The notes under the pieces were generated by a model that worked only from the letters and a program-made list of their open reading frames with translations, was not told where the DNA came from and did no database searches. A stretch of 64,000 bases of DNA from Gavia stellata (taxonomy: Eukaryota > Chordata > Aves > Gaviiformes > Gaviidae): the NCBI RefSeq assembly GCF_030936135.1, contig NC_082606.1:8674755-8738754 (forward strand). Direction: 5' to 3'. The position numbers were made by a program, and so were the translations under genes. Shown here piece by piece: positions 1 through 13,000 of the stretch; positions within the stretch are counted from its first letter, which is position 1; each line of letters opens with the position of its first letter.

Positions 1-913
1 ATTTGCCATTTCTAATTAAAACTCTGATTTATGCTTGATAAGAGTATCTGTCCCCACTCTACTGAACAATGATGAGAGTACATCAATAAGGAACACTTAA
101 CTTGTAAACAGATGAGAAAATAATCAAAAGGTAGTTTGGGATATATCCAAACAGAGAGCAACTCAAGATATTACTAGCCCTGTTATCTATGCCAGATTCT
201 TTATTCTACAAGAGAGAGAGAGACAGTGCTTGAATTATTAAAAAGCATCTGCTTATTCATTTTTTTCCCCAGTATTTAAAAAACATTAATGGTGATTATT
301 ATAAAGATAAACTTATTTTGCTTGTTCAGAATGTAAGATTTCCAAGGAGCCTGGTCTTGCTATGTGCTTATGCATTAACTGGTATAAATAAGTCCCACCT
401 CAGACACAACTTCTGGAAACTATTATGTATAGTTAAGAATAGCAAATAACCACCACCACACAGGATTCACTATGGCTTTTGTCCTACATTCAGCAAAGTG
501 GGCATCACAAGGCAAAGTTCAGTTACGACTATATTAATGAGTTGAAATTTATTTGTTATGGGGGAGAAGTTTCACAGTGCTGTTTCTGTTTCCATATACA
601 AAGCATATACTTATTTCACCTGAATAAATTCTTTGCTGAAGTGGATTCTGAGAGATTAAAATCAGATTTTCCAACTATTCATGGTTGGTCTTACTCTTCC
701 TCCCTTGAAGTCATGCTAATACTTCAAAGTAGCACTTTTAAGAACCCCAAGCTAAGTGTCTAAAGAATTTTTTTATAGTCTTATATATGCATGCGTACAC
801 ATACATACACATCTGTGTAAGTATACATATATATGATTAAAAATAAGTAGTAATTGTTTATATATAGTCACAAGCAAACAGAAAAATACAACAGAAAGGC
901 AGAAATCCAGTAC
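1..913 (-). other. MINDY2: MINDY2 intron 7 (partial)
   Basis: AT-rich intron running off the left edge. It holds a short CA/TA-type microsatellite-like run at about 783-830 and a short GA run near 210-225. TTTATT at 549-554 is an AATAAA hexamer on the gene strand. The next MINDY2 exon is not present here. Confidence 0.85.
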
Positions 914-1087
914 TTGATCTATTTGATCCTGCTGCCCTCTGTAGACAGTTTCAGGGTCTGATGGAGGCCGTAAATGGAATTCAGAATCACAGAAATTTCC
1001 ATCACCATCCACATTGTGTAAGCTTTCCCAAACAACTTTCTCTTCTGTAAGAAAGCCTTGGTCTGTCACCAGCAGGTAAAGCTGACC
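914..1087 (-). CDS. MINDY2: MINDY2 exon 7
   Basis: This 174-nt exon encodes residues 402-459, from GQLYLLVTDQGFLTEEKVVW to GQQDQIDQ. The acceptor is TTCTGCATAG. The chosen end is CAA|GTACTG: in the known protein the next residues are DYLMALSLQ, which are not found here or elsewhere in the window, so the next exon must lie left of position 1. This donor is weak (A at -1, CTG at +4 to +6). The frame stays open past it for 46 codons to a stop at 775-773. Confidence 0.92.
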
Positions 1088-4000
1088 CTATGCAGAAGAA
1101 TAAAGAAAACTTGTAAAGCTAAAAAATTATTTTTTACAATCTGATACAGTTAGCAGAAATGATGAGCTAATACAACTGTTGCATTCCAGTAAAACATTCA
1201 TTTAGATTTTTTAGAAAGTTTACATTTTTAAGTGAATCAGTATACAGCATTAAAACAGCAGATACCGGTATTCACTGCTAAATTAACAGCCACACTTAAT
1301 TTCTGTATTCCATGCTGTTATTTTTCATTATTAATGAAAGTTCATATTGACTAAAAACCAATATAGAACATGACTATATACCTTGATAACTCCTTGCAAA
1401 CACACCTAAGTAGTATACCTCAAGACTGGCTCTGTAAATTTTAAATCCCAGGACAAATCACATTAAATTCCAAAGGCAAGCTCTGGAGACAAAGGTGATC
1501 TTTCCAAATAATCTAAGAGGTATTACCTCAAAATGACCACATCTCAGACTTCATGTTTTAAGTGGGTTTTGACAGAATTTGAGGGTAAGTTCAATTGAAA
1601 AAACTAAATTTAAGATTCTTGCTATCGCTTGTCACCAAAACCCACCTTTTGTTGGATTTTAGTCTTTTTTACAGTTCCACAAGGCCAAATTTCTCAATTT
1701 CAAACTCTGAAACTATAAAATGGGCTGGTCTGGGAATGAAAGAGACAACACTAACAAGTCTAGAAGCCAGGGTACAGGAAGGATAAAATGCAAGCTCAGG
1801 TTGAAGGAATGGGAAAGGAGCTAAAAGGGAAATTATAAAAGCAGATCTCCACTAAAAGTTGATGGTGCTGCATGTTTGAGGGACAGCAAAGCAGCACAAA
1901 CATCCATGTTTAAATTTCAATTTAAGTTAGATTTTAATCTTATCCTACCTTCTGTATGTTTTTAGAACTATACTGCAAAGCAAGAATGTTACTACAACCA
2001 TACAGCACATCAAGACTGAAGCTTCTGTTAATATTACTGCATGTACTAGATCAAGATATTAAATGCAAAACTTGTTGCAGCATTTTAGCTGTAAAAATCA
2101 AAGCAGTTTACTGTGACATCCCCAAAAATTTGCTATTTATATTACAGCAGCACACAAAGGGTTCTCAAAGATCACTGTGCTAAAGATGTACCAAAACACA
2201 AGAGGCAGTTCCTGCTCTAAGGCTTGAAGGCAAACTATGAAAACATCACCCCTATTCAACAAGTACAGAACTTGCTCACTGATTTCTCTCAAGTCATTAA
2301 GGACTGTCTATAAGAGATGCTGAAATTAACATCAGATCTCTTCATTCCTACTAAGTTTACAGCCATCCCTTCTGTGGCTGGTAGGTCATACGACACAACA
2401 AAAACATTATTTGAAGATTCACATGCAGCAATTGTTCTAATATTACCTAATATCACAAGATGCGCTTACACAAAAGGCCAAACAGAACACATAAAAAACC
2501 CACAAAGGACACTACTATATGTTCAAGCTTTGCAACAGCAGTTACCCCAGCACAGGGGGGTTTACAGACATAAATACAATTGTCAGCAGCAAGTCTGATC
2601 ACATAACGTGATCTAAGGAATCACCTTTCCCTCAGAAACCTGCTTAAAAACTGAATGCTACTTCTGATGCTTAAGAATCATCCCCCAAAAATAAAAGGAA
2701 ATAGTATCACATCATTTCCAATTTGCACAGAATACCTATTTCACAGCATATTCTTATATATAAAGTAGTCTTTTAAAAAAAAGTAAAAAAAACCCCACAG
2801 AATATTTAAGGTAAGTGTATTTGAACCTTTTAAATTTTATTTTGACCAGTACATTGATTCAAACAAAACCTAAGAAGAAAAAAAGGAAGAGTCAAGTTTT
2901 CCTCTACTATGCCATATATTTTGAATTACTTCTTAAACAGCTCATAAACAGTGTAACTGATTAATAATAATGATGAAATAGGAAAATGTTAATGCTTTCA
3001 TAATCTCCCAACTATTGTACGCTGAACTGTCACACACACTATTATTAAAGTATATCATTACCTTTATGGGATTAGAATCTAGTATCTGTCGTTCAAAAAT
3101 ATTTTAAAGCTAACACTTGTTTGAAATATTCTTACTTTCTGTTTTTAAGACTTCCCCAGTTGAACTATACCTGAATACTGATTTTTAAAATGTCATCTTA
3201 GAGTAAATAAAACATTTTAATACAGCTCCCTGATGAAAGGCAATGAACTGCATTATGTATCACCAAATTACCTGAACAATACCATTCCAAATCCAATACC
3301 AACTGTATAGTTTAAAAACATGCTGTTTTACTTTAACAAACCCTAGCAAACCAACAAACACAGGCTCCCTACTACTTGTGAAGAGACAGAGTTCTTTTTC
3401 ACTTTATTGGAATGAAAGAAAAATGGGAAAGCACAGATCAGAGAGTAATCTTTCCTTTTTTGTTTTTTATCAAGTGCTCTGATCTCTACTTCATATTAGT
3501 ATAATTGAATGCAATTTCTCAGAAACCCAAACAGATTACCAAGGACCCTCACAATATTGCTAATATTCATGTAACTTTTGTTAATAATTGGACAACTTTC
3601 AGTTTCATATACAAATTAAGAGGAGTCAGCTCTTCTTGTATTAGTCTCAGTCTTCCTAGAACTTCAATGTTTCTGTTCCTTCTACTTGCAATAAAAGCAA
3701 AAAGAGGCCATATCTACAGACTGGTTTTATAGGCACTCTTAATGCCATGCATGTTCTCTTCCCAATCCTAACAGCTCACAGGCCAACTTCACTGGCACAC
3801 CCAAACTCCACCGAGGACATTTGTGATATGAGAAAATCTTTTTATCATGTGACCTTGACGCTGCCTCTAAATTTGAGCTGCACTAAGTAACAACATGCCT
3901 GGTGTCAGGAACCAGCCACCATTCTCCAGCACTTACCAGATCATGAGGTCAGTCTAGCTGCTAAGAAATTGTGATATACAACCAATCTAACACTGGGATT

Positions 4001-7000
4001 TCTAACTTGACATGTCCTGTAGTTTTACACCACATTTGTAGCCTACCAAACAAAGTTTCTGCCCTTCAGCTCCACTCAGTGCAACACACGAGGAAAAGGG
4101 AAAAAGAGGGTGCACAGTGATATGTCCTGTTTTTCCTTGATCTAGGGAATTATCATTTGATGTATTTATTATCTGTGTAATGAAAAGCAAAGGCAAAAAA
4201 AAATTCACATCTTTAACAGCTGAACGCAATTACTGTCTCATCACATGAGCCAAGACTATTAATATGCAACTAAAGGGACAGGAAGTAGAATAAATGACTA
4301 CTCGGACAAATGGTCAAATAATAGTGAAAGAGATTAGGAATTGGATAACCGAACTGCCATTATTAACTAACACTCACTATACTTTGACAGATATTACGGA
4401 ATTGCCATATTTGCTTTTCTTTTATATGCAATAATGAAATTTTTAAAGGTATGTTACATAATTCTTCCATAAACATAAACATGATCCTAATACTCAAACT
4501 TTTTTCAAATCAGAAATTACAACACATTCTATTATGCAAGTTTCATTCAATTTTCAGAAGACTAATACTAAAACATTAATTATTCAAGGCTATATTAAAT
4601 AATATAAACCAAGTAAGCAAATTGTAATTGAACTGATTGTCTATTCTGAAATGCAATCTGTGAATCTTCAGAATTACACTGTAATATCAACTCAGCAGCT
4701 TTAAAAAAGAACACTGAAGTACTCAGAGGAAGATTACTTCAAAACTTTTCATAGTAATTTCTGAAAAAACTCACTGCCACCATTCTTCTACTATTGTTAC
4801 TTTACTCGTCAACTTCCACAATTTTAAAGCGAATGCTGTATCTAAAATGGGAAAATTATTATTGAATGAGCCCTTTCCATTTAACTCTTACTCCCAGAGT
4901 CAGGAATTTGGAAGATATGTAAAAATGGCTCAATAGTTACTGCCCAAAGATTAACCTTTTGGAAGCATCCATATATTAAATTGAACTGGAATATTTCAAA
5001 ACAGTATCAAATATTTTCAAATACAGTGACAGTGAACTAAAAAGTTTTCCCCCTTTTGCATTTTCTCTTGTTCCTAACTCAAATACTCTTTAAATAATTT
5101 TTAAGTGTTGTAATACAACTTCTCACCTATTACTGTCCAGCTCAAGGCCCAAAGTATTTTCTTCATCCCTGTAACTAGTGTTGAAATGCCTTTTAAATAT
5201 CTGCTAGCAGAGACTGTTAATAAGCTTTTGCCTACAGTATGTAACAGCACTGATACCTCCTCCCTAATCTACACCAGATATTCATAATCCTGCTGTATGT
5301 TCATAACCATTCTATTTCCGATCTTGCAAGAAGCACTTAAGAGTAAAAACCCCCACCTATTATTGCTAATTTAGTAACAATTAAAAAATAATATTAAAAA
5401 GAAAGCCAGGTTTGTGAGAAGTCACTCCAGTTGCCTTCCTTACAAATTTCTTTACTGTCCATGCAAAAATATTAAGAACTATTGTGGAGTCAATAGAGAC
5501 ACTGGACACAAAGGAAGCATGAGTAGATTAACCAGCCTAACAATCATACTAGTTGGACACTAGTATGCCCAATGTTTCCAAGTTCTTGCCACTATGCAAC
5601 GTGTAAATGTTTCTAAAAAATATACAAGTTTTATTATATGTACATAACTTATTATATGTATAATTCCCTTTTGTTTAACTTCATAACTGTTTCGTTTGTA
5701 TGTTTCCCTATATTGATTTGGAGAGGGAAGAGGGAAAGGCAATATTAGACAAACAAATTGCATAGTTCTTGCCCTAAAAGTTCTACACCTTCATTTTCTC
5801 TGGCGTATGTTGAGTCTTCAGTTTTCCTAATTGATTGACTTTTCTCCATAATCCAGCTACTGCTGACTACTGCTAAAATGGTGAAGTAAAAGAAACTCCA
5901 TTAAAAACCTACAGAGCTAGCATTAAACTTAGCAAAAGGGAAGAGTAAAGCAGTTGAAAAAATATCTCAGCTCTGTGACAACAATGTATTTGGCACTCAT
6001 GTGTATCCTGGAGGTCCAAAGATTTTTGGATAGCTTATCTTGGCTAGAAGCCCAAGTCAAGTCTATTTCTGACTTCCTTGATATGAAAGGATACCTAGTC
6101 ATACAGCTATTGCAAGTAGCTAGGTAGATTAGAAACAGACAGAAAGGTTACTGCTGACTTTTAAAAATAAATTAATAAAGAATTTCTGTCTTTATTAAAA
6201 GAGTTTCTTGATATCTCAAATTTTGTAATGTACTACTCACCAGAAATACAAGGCAAAATGAACAACACTGTTTAAAAGTGACAACCCCAGGAACTAAAAG
6301 CCTGTATATAACATGGAAATTGAACACTAGCTGCAAGCGAGGTCACCATAATGACTATGAAATACAGTAACGGCCCATATTCCAAAACTCAGCATTTCAG
6401 AAGTCTAAGACTTCTCAAAAAGGAGAGGATTAAAACCATAGTGACCTAAAACCAGTAAAGCTTAAATATACAACTAACAAATAATACTATTCTGCAACTA
6501 TTTTAACGTATTATTTCTTAGGACTTGGATTTAGTCCTTACAGTTAAAATTTAGACACAGATTTTTACTCACTGCCTTAACCTGTTCTGTGTTACTAGTA
6601 TTGGTTAAGGATATTTAACTCACTGAAGTGTTGCATTTTATTTCTTTAAGGAAAAAGGATCTCAACTGAGAAGTGTATGTTTAGAAGTATGAAGTTGATA
6701 AAGCACTGACAAACACACACCAGGTTTTGGCCTTTAATCTAAATACTGGGCTGCAGAAGATGACAAACAGTCTACATTCAACAAACAAAATTCTATATTG
6801 ATAATTCACAAGGTCAAAGTGATACTCATTGACTGTATTTAATACAAAAAATATTTTATATTTTAAAATTATAGCACAAAAATTAATGAATTCCAGGAGG
6901 ATTAAAATATTTTATCTGGAATATCCTTTAAATGAAGTAAAAAAGGTTTCCTACACATCTAGGTACTATTTGCACCCAGAAAGTACATCTGTACTTCTAC

Positions 7001-10000
7001 TTAGTATTTTCTTTTACAAACCAAACTGTTTTGCAGTTGGGGTTGTTTTCCCCGTAATGAAAGCAACCATAAAATAATGTACAGGCTTACATGACAAACT
7101 ACTACCAGCTATTGCAAGAACTAAATTTAGAAAAATGGAGAAAAGCAAAACGATACCTTTTAAAATTGTGGCATAAATGAGCTTCATTAGGAAATATAAC
7201 AATTATAGTTTTGAACATAAGCAGATATATTCCAGAGCCTTTTTTTTTTAAGGGAAGAAGAGAGGAGAAATATCCTTTTACCTGTCCTACTGCTTTAAGA
7301 GAATATAATTGACATAGATTTAAACAAATCTTAGACATGTTCTAAGAAGGTATTAGAAAACCAAATGTGTTATCTGTTTGTAGAGTTAATCATTATTTAT
7401 CAGGACTATTCAGATCTTTAGATCAGCTTATGAGTAGTTATTCAAAATGCCAAAGATACACATTGACAGTCAAGATTAACAGATTAAGGAAGAAAAAAAG
7501 GACTAGTACTACCAAATGGAAAAGTTAGTGTCATTCACAAGGTGTATGACATTACCATATAACAGATGGCGAGAACAGTAGTTCCTTAACATTTTTGTAT
7601 GTTAAACACCCCCTTTTTTTGCATTTATTACCATTATTCATAAATGCAGGTGTACACGAAATTAGTCTTCTTAAATAACAGATAACCAAAACATAATTTC
7701 AAGAGTTCTACACAAAGGTAAAAACGCATACATATGTTGGAGAAAAATGTCTAACTCTAAGTATGATTTGACATTGCAAGCCAATGAAAAGCGTACTTCA
7801 AAATATTCACATTTATCACTGAAGAGAAGGGAATGATTAAATCTTAAGAGACAATTTGACCATGCCCCTTTCTACTCAAGTCAGATACATAAAAATACAC
7901 TATCATCTTAGTAACAGCAAAGTTGTGTTAGAACGAAGATACTCTGATAAACAATTGTAAACTTGCCAAGCCAGATTTTCCATTCCACGAAGGAAGAAGT
8001 CCCAGAAGCATTAACCCAAGAGCACTTGCTTTTCGTAGCCTGGAATACACCTTTCACAATTATCACCATTTTGTTTCCCCAGTTTCAGATTCAAAAAAAA
8101 AAAAAAACCACACCTCTTCCTTAACAAAGGAAACCAATATTGTAGCTCATCTCAACTTCTCCACGTTTGGTATTTTCAACACCATGATGGAGCTGCTCAT
8201 CTACTGGCCCAAATGTAAAGCAAAGTTTTAGATCCTCAGAAACAAGAAATTAAATAAATTCATTAACCTTAACATTCCAATCACAAACTGCAAGTAAATT
8301 TAAGCCATGTAAGAAATGTATGTCATTATACATAACCACAAAAGGAGTTAACACAGGGAGCAAACGGAACATAAAGGGAAGAGCTACAAGAAGATTTAAA
8401 GTGATAATGGATCCTGATCTCTAAAACACTGTAATCAATAATTCACAAATAACATTTGCTACAGACCTTACATTCACCGTAAGCCGTACTTACATACAAC
8501 AAACTGGAATTTATTTCTATTTCAAGATAGGGGAAAAACAAGATTTGCTCTAAAATGAGAACGCAATCACAACAGTAAAGACAAAAATGTTGACTATACC
8601 TTGTATTTAGTCATGGTGCTAAAATGGTTGTTCCTGAAGAACACACAAAGCTCTCCCTCCTGGACAGCTGAAGTCAACTCACACAGTCCATGGTATGTCA
8701 ATTGTGTAGCTGTGTTATTTAGAAATTGCTCAGCTACAAATCCTACAAAAGCAATACATACTGTTATGTGTGTCTATTACATACTTCCTAATATATAAAA
8801 CCTGGTTACAATGGTAATATTTTTCCTATCTCCTCCCTACTAAGATGCCCCCTTATTACCACAAATCTAAGGGAACACATTCAGAGAGGGGAAAATGAGT
8901 TGAAAGTGCTAAAACCTCAGCCTTGTAGATAACCCTCTCATGTTCAGAAATGCTATATCCACTTCTAATATTACTGATTTTTTCCTTGTCATCATGTAGT
9001 ATATAATTCATGTTCTAATTATAGGAGATAATATATAGCCAAGTTGAAAAGGTATTATTGCCAGCATTCAGATTCCATAAAAGGAAGTTCTCTCCCGCTT
9101 TTTAAAAAGTATATTTAATAGATCAAGATAATGAGGCTAATCCTTGTTTTGGAAATTGCACCAGAGAAGTTTAGAAGACAAGCACAGTGCTGTCTGCCTG
9201 CCCAGGGAAAGAAGTTCAGCAGACTGAATGCAGCTCTTCACACTTGTACCTCTACATACCAAGACTCACATACAAAATATGTAACTAAGATTTGATAGGG
9301 TAGATACTTTGATAAGCACAGAAAAAAGTTACCCACCTTCACTAACCAGTTCACTGTTTTCCGACTGTTTACAAGAAATTATCTTCTCCACTAGCTGATT
9401 GTAACTGCAGTTACCAACTGCTTTTACTATGTCAGCAACCTGGAGCAGGAAGGAACAGCATACAAAACAGAGAACTTACCTTTGTGAAGAACAGAACACA
9501 ACTGTAAGCCTATGGCAATTATAAGAAAATAAGAAGAGTTTCAAGAAAGAGAGGACATTATCCCCCTAAAAATACTAGGCCAAAAAATTTTAGCCCAGAC
9601 TATTACACATTTTGCTGTCTCAGATCTCATTTCAAATCCTTAAGTTAATGCTTAACATCAAAAGCTGTTGCTAAAGCAGACAGAGGAGAGAATGGGGCAC
9701 CAGTTGGCTCAGCTGGGCAGGGGGAAGTCCAAGTGGATAAGAGAACAGCAACTTTCATGAACAAGGCATTAAAAGAAAAAAAATCTGAGGCAAATTATTC
9801 CAGCCAAACTCACCAGTTTCCCCCCTAAGTAAACAATACCAGTTTACTGTTTATTAAATAATATAATAGAAGGTTTTGAAACATAGCTTGACTACAGACC
9901 TAGTCTCTGCAAAGTTACAACATTAAAAAACATGTACAGTCTGTATTCACTCCTCTCTGAAGAAAATCCAATTTTTCTGACTAGATATAAAAAAATCCAT

Positions 10001-13000
10001 TACCATAATCATTATTACTGACTCCAGTTAAAATTCTGAAGCATCTCCCCTCCCCCCAATAAAATTCAGAGTAACTTATATTCTGCTCGAATTATTAAAA
10101 AAAAAGTTACCTGAGGGTCCACTAACCATCCATGGTACAAGGGGATATCAAGAAGATCAAACACTATGCATTCAGGGGTGTATTCAAATACTCGTACACC
10201 TGTAAACTTCACATTGACATCCAGACCTGTCTGTAACTTATGTAGAATCGCCATTGCATCACTCATATTCTGACAGCAGAAAGAAAAAAAACAGATGACC
10301 TAATAGAGCTTTATACACTTGGTGGTTACTCTTGTAACCCTTCATCCTTTAGCACTCATGAATTCAACATTTCAGAAAAAAAAAAATTACAAAAGGGGAA
10401 ATTAGCTAAACAACTGTTTCAACGCATACTCATGTTATTCATTCTCATTGTGCCAGAAGAGATCTGCAAAACAAGAACTCTCCTGCTGATCAGCTGTATC
10501 TGACTATTTCTTCTTCTACACTCATAAGCTGCTTTTAGGCAGCTCCTAGTTCTTTTAGCTCTATTTCCTATAGCTACAAACCAGATATTTGCAAGAAGAA
10601 TTGGATTATAAGGGAATCTCTAAGGGATTCTTGAGGTTTCTTCTCCCCTTTTAAGTCCTGCCTTGTGAGTCAGGCTGAAGTACTTGCCACCACATAACGA
10701 ATGACCAAAACGAACCAATCTACACAGTTCTACTTGCCAACTCTAATTTGGGGGTTCAATACTTAAAGTGGTGAACAACAACAAAGAACCTGATTTTTTT
10801 TGTTTCATAAAGTTTTGCTACCTTATTTTGGGCATACCTTTAAATGGCCTGTAGATTCTACCAGGGAAATAAGGCATGAAAGTAGCACTTATTATAGTAG
10901 TGATCCCAATGGAATCCTAAGGGGAATTCATCAAGTTATGAAGATACAATCACACAAAGCAAAGATGAGCCAAAGAAAAAGTGCTTTGTGAGACAGTTTT
11001 CTTGAACCAACAGACAAGTAAGTTTCCTGACATGCACGAAAAAGAATCTTCCACCAAGTGAGAAGAGTCCACAAAGAGTATCATCAGAAAGTATTTGCAG
11101 TATTTGCAAAAGATTCAGGGAAACTGAGGCGCTTTTCTGTTTGTTGGTTGGGGTTTTTTTTGTTGGGGTTTTTTTTTTTGGCTTAGTTTTGCAATATTCT
11201 GTTGCTTAAGAGGAATTCAGGATTTCAACAACAGGGAAAAAAGCATGACAAAAACCAGAAATACAGATTGGAAAGGAGATGGGAGAGAGAAGAGATTCAC
11301 AGACTAAAACCAATGATGGTTAGAGACAGCTGCCTCTGTGTTGTCTTCTTTTAATAAGACAGTTAATGGCAAGAACCACAAGTAATGAAATCAATAAGGG
11401 AAGACAAAAAACTGAGAATAAAGATGACTCACCATAAAGGATAAATAATGAGAAAACTATTAAAGAGCTACATAGGCTAACAAGGCATAAGTGGGGTACA
11501 TAGTGATGAGTTATTTTATCAAATTAAAAGCAACTTGCTGAAATTCAGGAAAATTACAAATAACTGGATCCATTAAACAATAACATAACCAATACATCAA
11601 CTTGAACATTTACTTCTGCAGCACATTAGTGCACACAGTAATAGATAGAGCAGAACGCCAACACAAGCCTGTATATTTGAACATAAGGCAGACCTGACTA
11701 TTTTTAAGTAGTCAGTTTAAGAAATCAGTCTATGCGTCTTGTAAATTGGTATTGTAAAGAATATACCAATTAAGACAGACAACACTTACTAACTAAACAT
11801 GCTAAATGAAGTAGCTACATGATTCAATACTTCATGATCCAATTCTAAGCACAGTTTTGCATCTGTTGGAAAGATGAGTGTTATCTAGATCTTAGAAGAA
11901 GTTTTAGACATCTCTCAGCATGTGACAGAATTCTAAAACAACACTTGTATGTCAAATTGTGTAAGCAGACATATATAGGTAAAATAGTCTAGCCTACAGA
12001 TCTTTGCACAACACTTTACACATGCAACAGCATGGTTTCATTTAAGCATATAGCAAAAATTCATGTTCACCAACCTCAGCATTTTAGCCACTCCTGTCAC
12101 TGGCATGCAAGTTTAAATGTATTTTTTTCTTAATAAAATGACAGTAGAACAGTAAGCTTGTTCCTACTTTGAGTAATTTCAATTTAGATGCAGTTTCTGA
12201 AAACTCCTAAAGTAAGTTTATAAGCAGACATACTTCCTTGTTACTAAGCATATTTAAACCTGGAAAGCTCTCAGAAGAGTTAAAGCTTACACAGAAAAGC
12301 TTATAAACTACTTGATAAAGCATAGCTATAAAACACTGTCATGGTCATTATCTGGTAGCTGCACTTGAGAGAGGTTGCTATGAATGAGAGAGTTTTACTG
12401 CTTGTAGCCCCTTTAACTGCACTGTTGTGTACAGTTTCTACTGCCAGGAAGGCAACAGCTCCCACTGCTTTACTCCATGTTGCTTCATCCTTTTGACAGT
12501 TTTGCTACGTCACAAGACTTACAATTTAGCACGATGCGTAAGTAATGCAAGATCTGGCTCAAACTTTTTATTTCTTTAAGTTTTTATCATTACAATAGCA
12601 AACCAAACCACCTTACTTAAGTGCATTTCACTAGTAGGGACCAGATATCAAGTATAACAACTATTAGAGGTGTTTTGGAAGAAATAATGCTACACCCTTA
12701 CTCCGTTAAATGAATAGGAAGAGAGTCGATAGCAATTCAGCACTAGCCATCCACAAATTCAGATCATACATCTACAGACATTAGTTGCATTTACTTTGTA
12801 ATGTTTACTTTGTAAATAAAGTAGGAACACAGACGCTGTCCAGAAAACTGCAGATGTTTCTCACTACAATTTGAACAGTATAATTTCTATTTTAGCTATT
12901 TTCACACCTTGAACGTATAACAAGCTTTTAAAAAAGTGAATGCAAATAAGCGCAGAATTAAATATACAGAACAGTTGAGCTTGGAAGGGACCTCTGGAAG

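Noticed and set aside
5545..5567. Perfect hairpin as a possible transposon end or terminator
   Set aside because: Only 9 bp, with no target-site duplication, partner end or coding sequence; chance is adequate.
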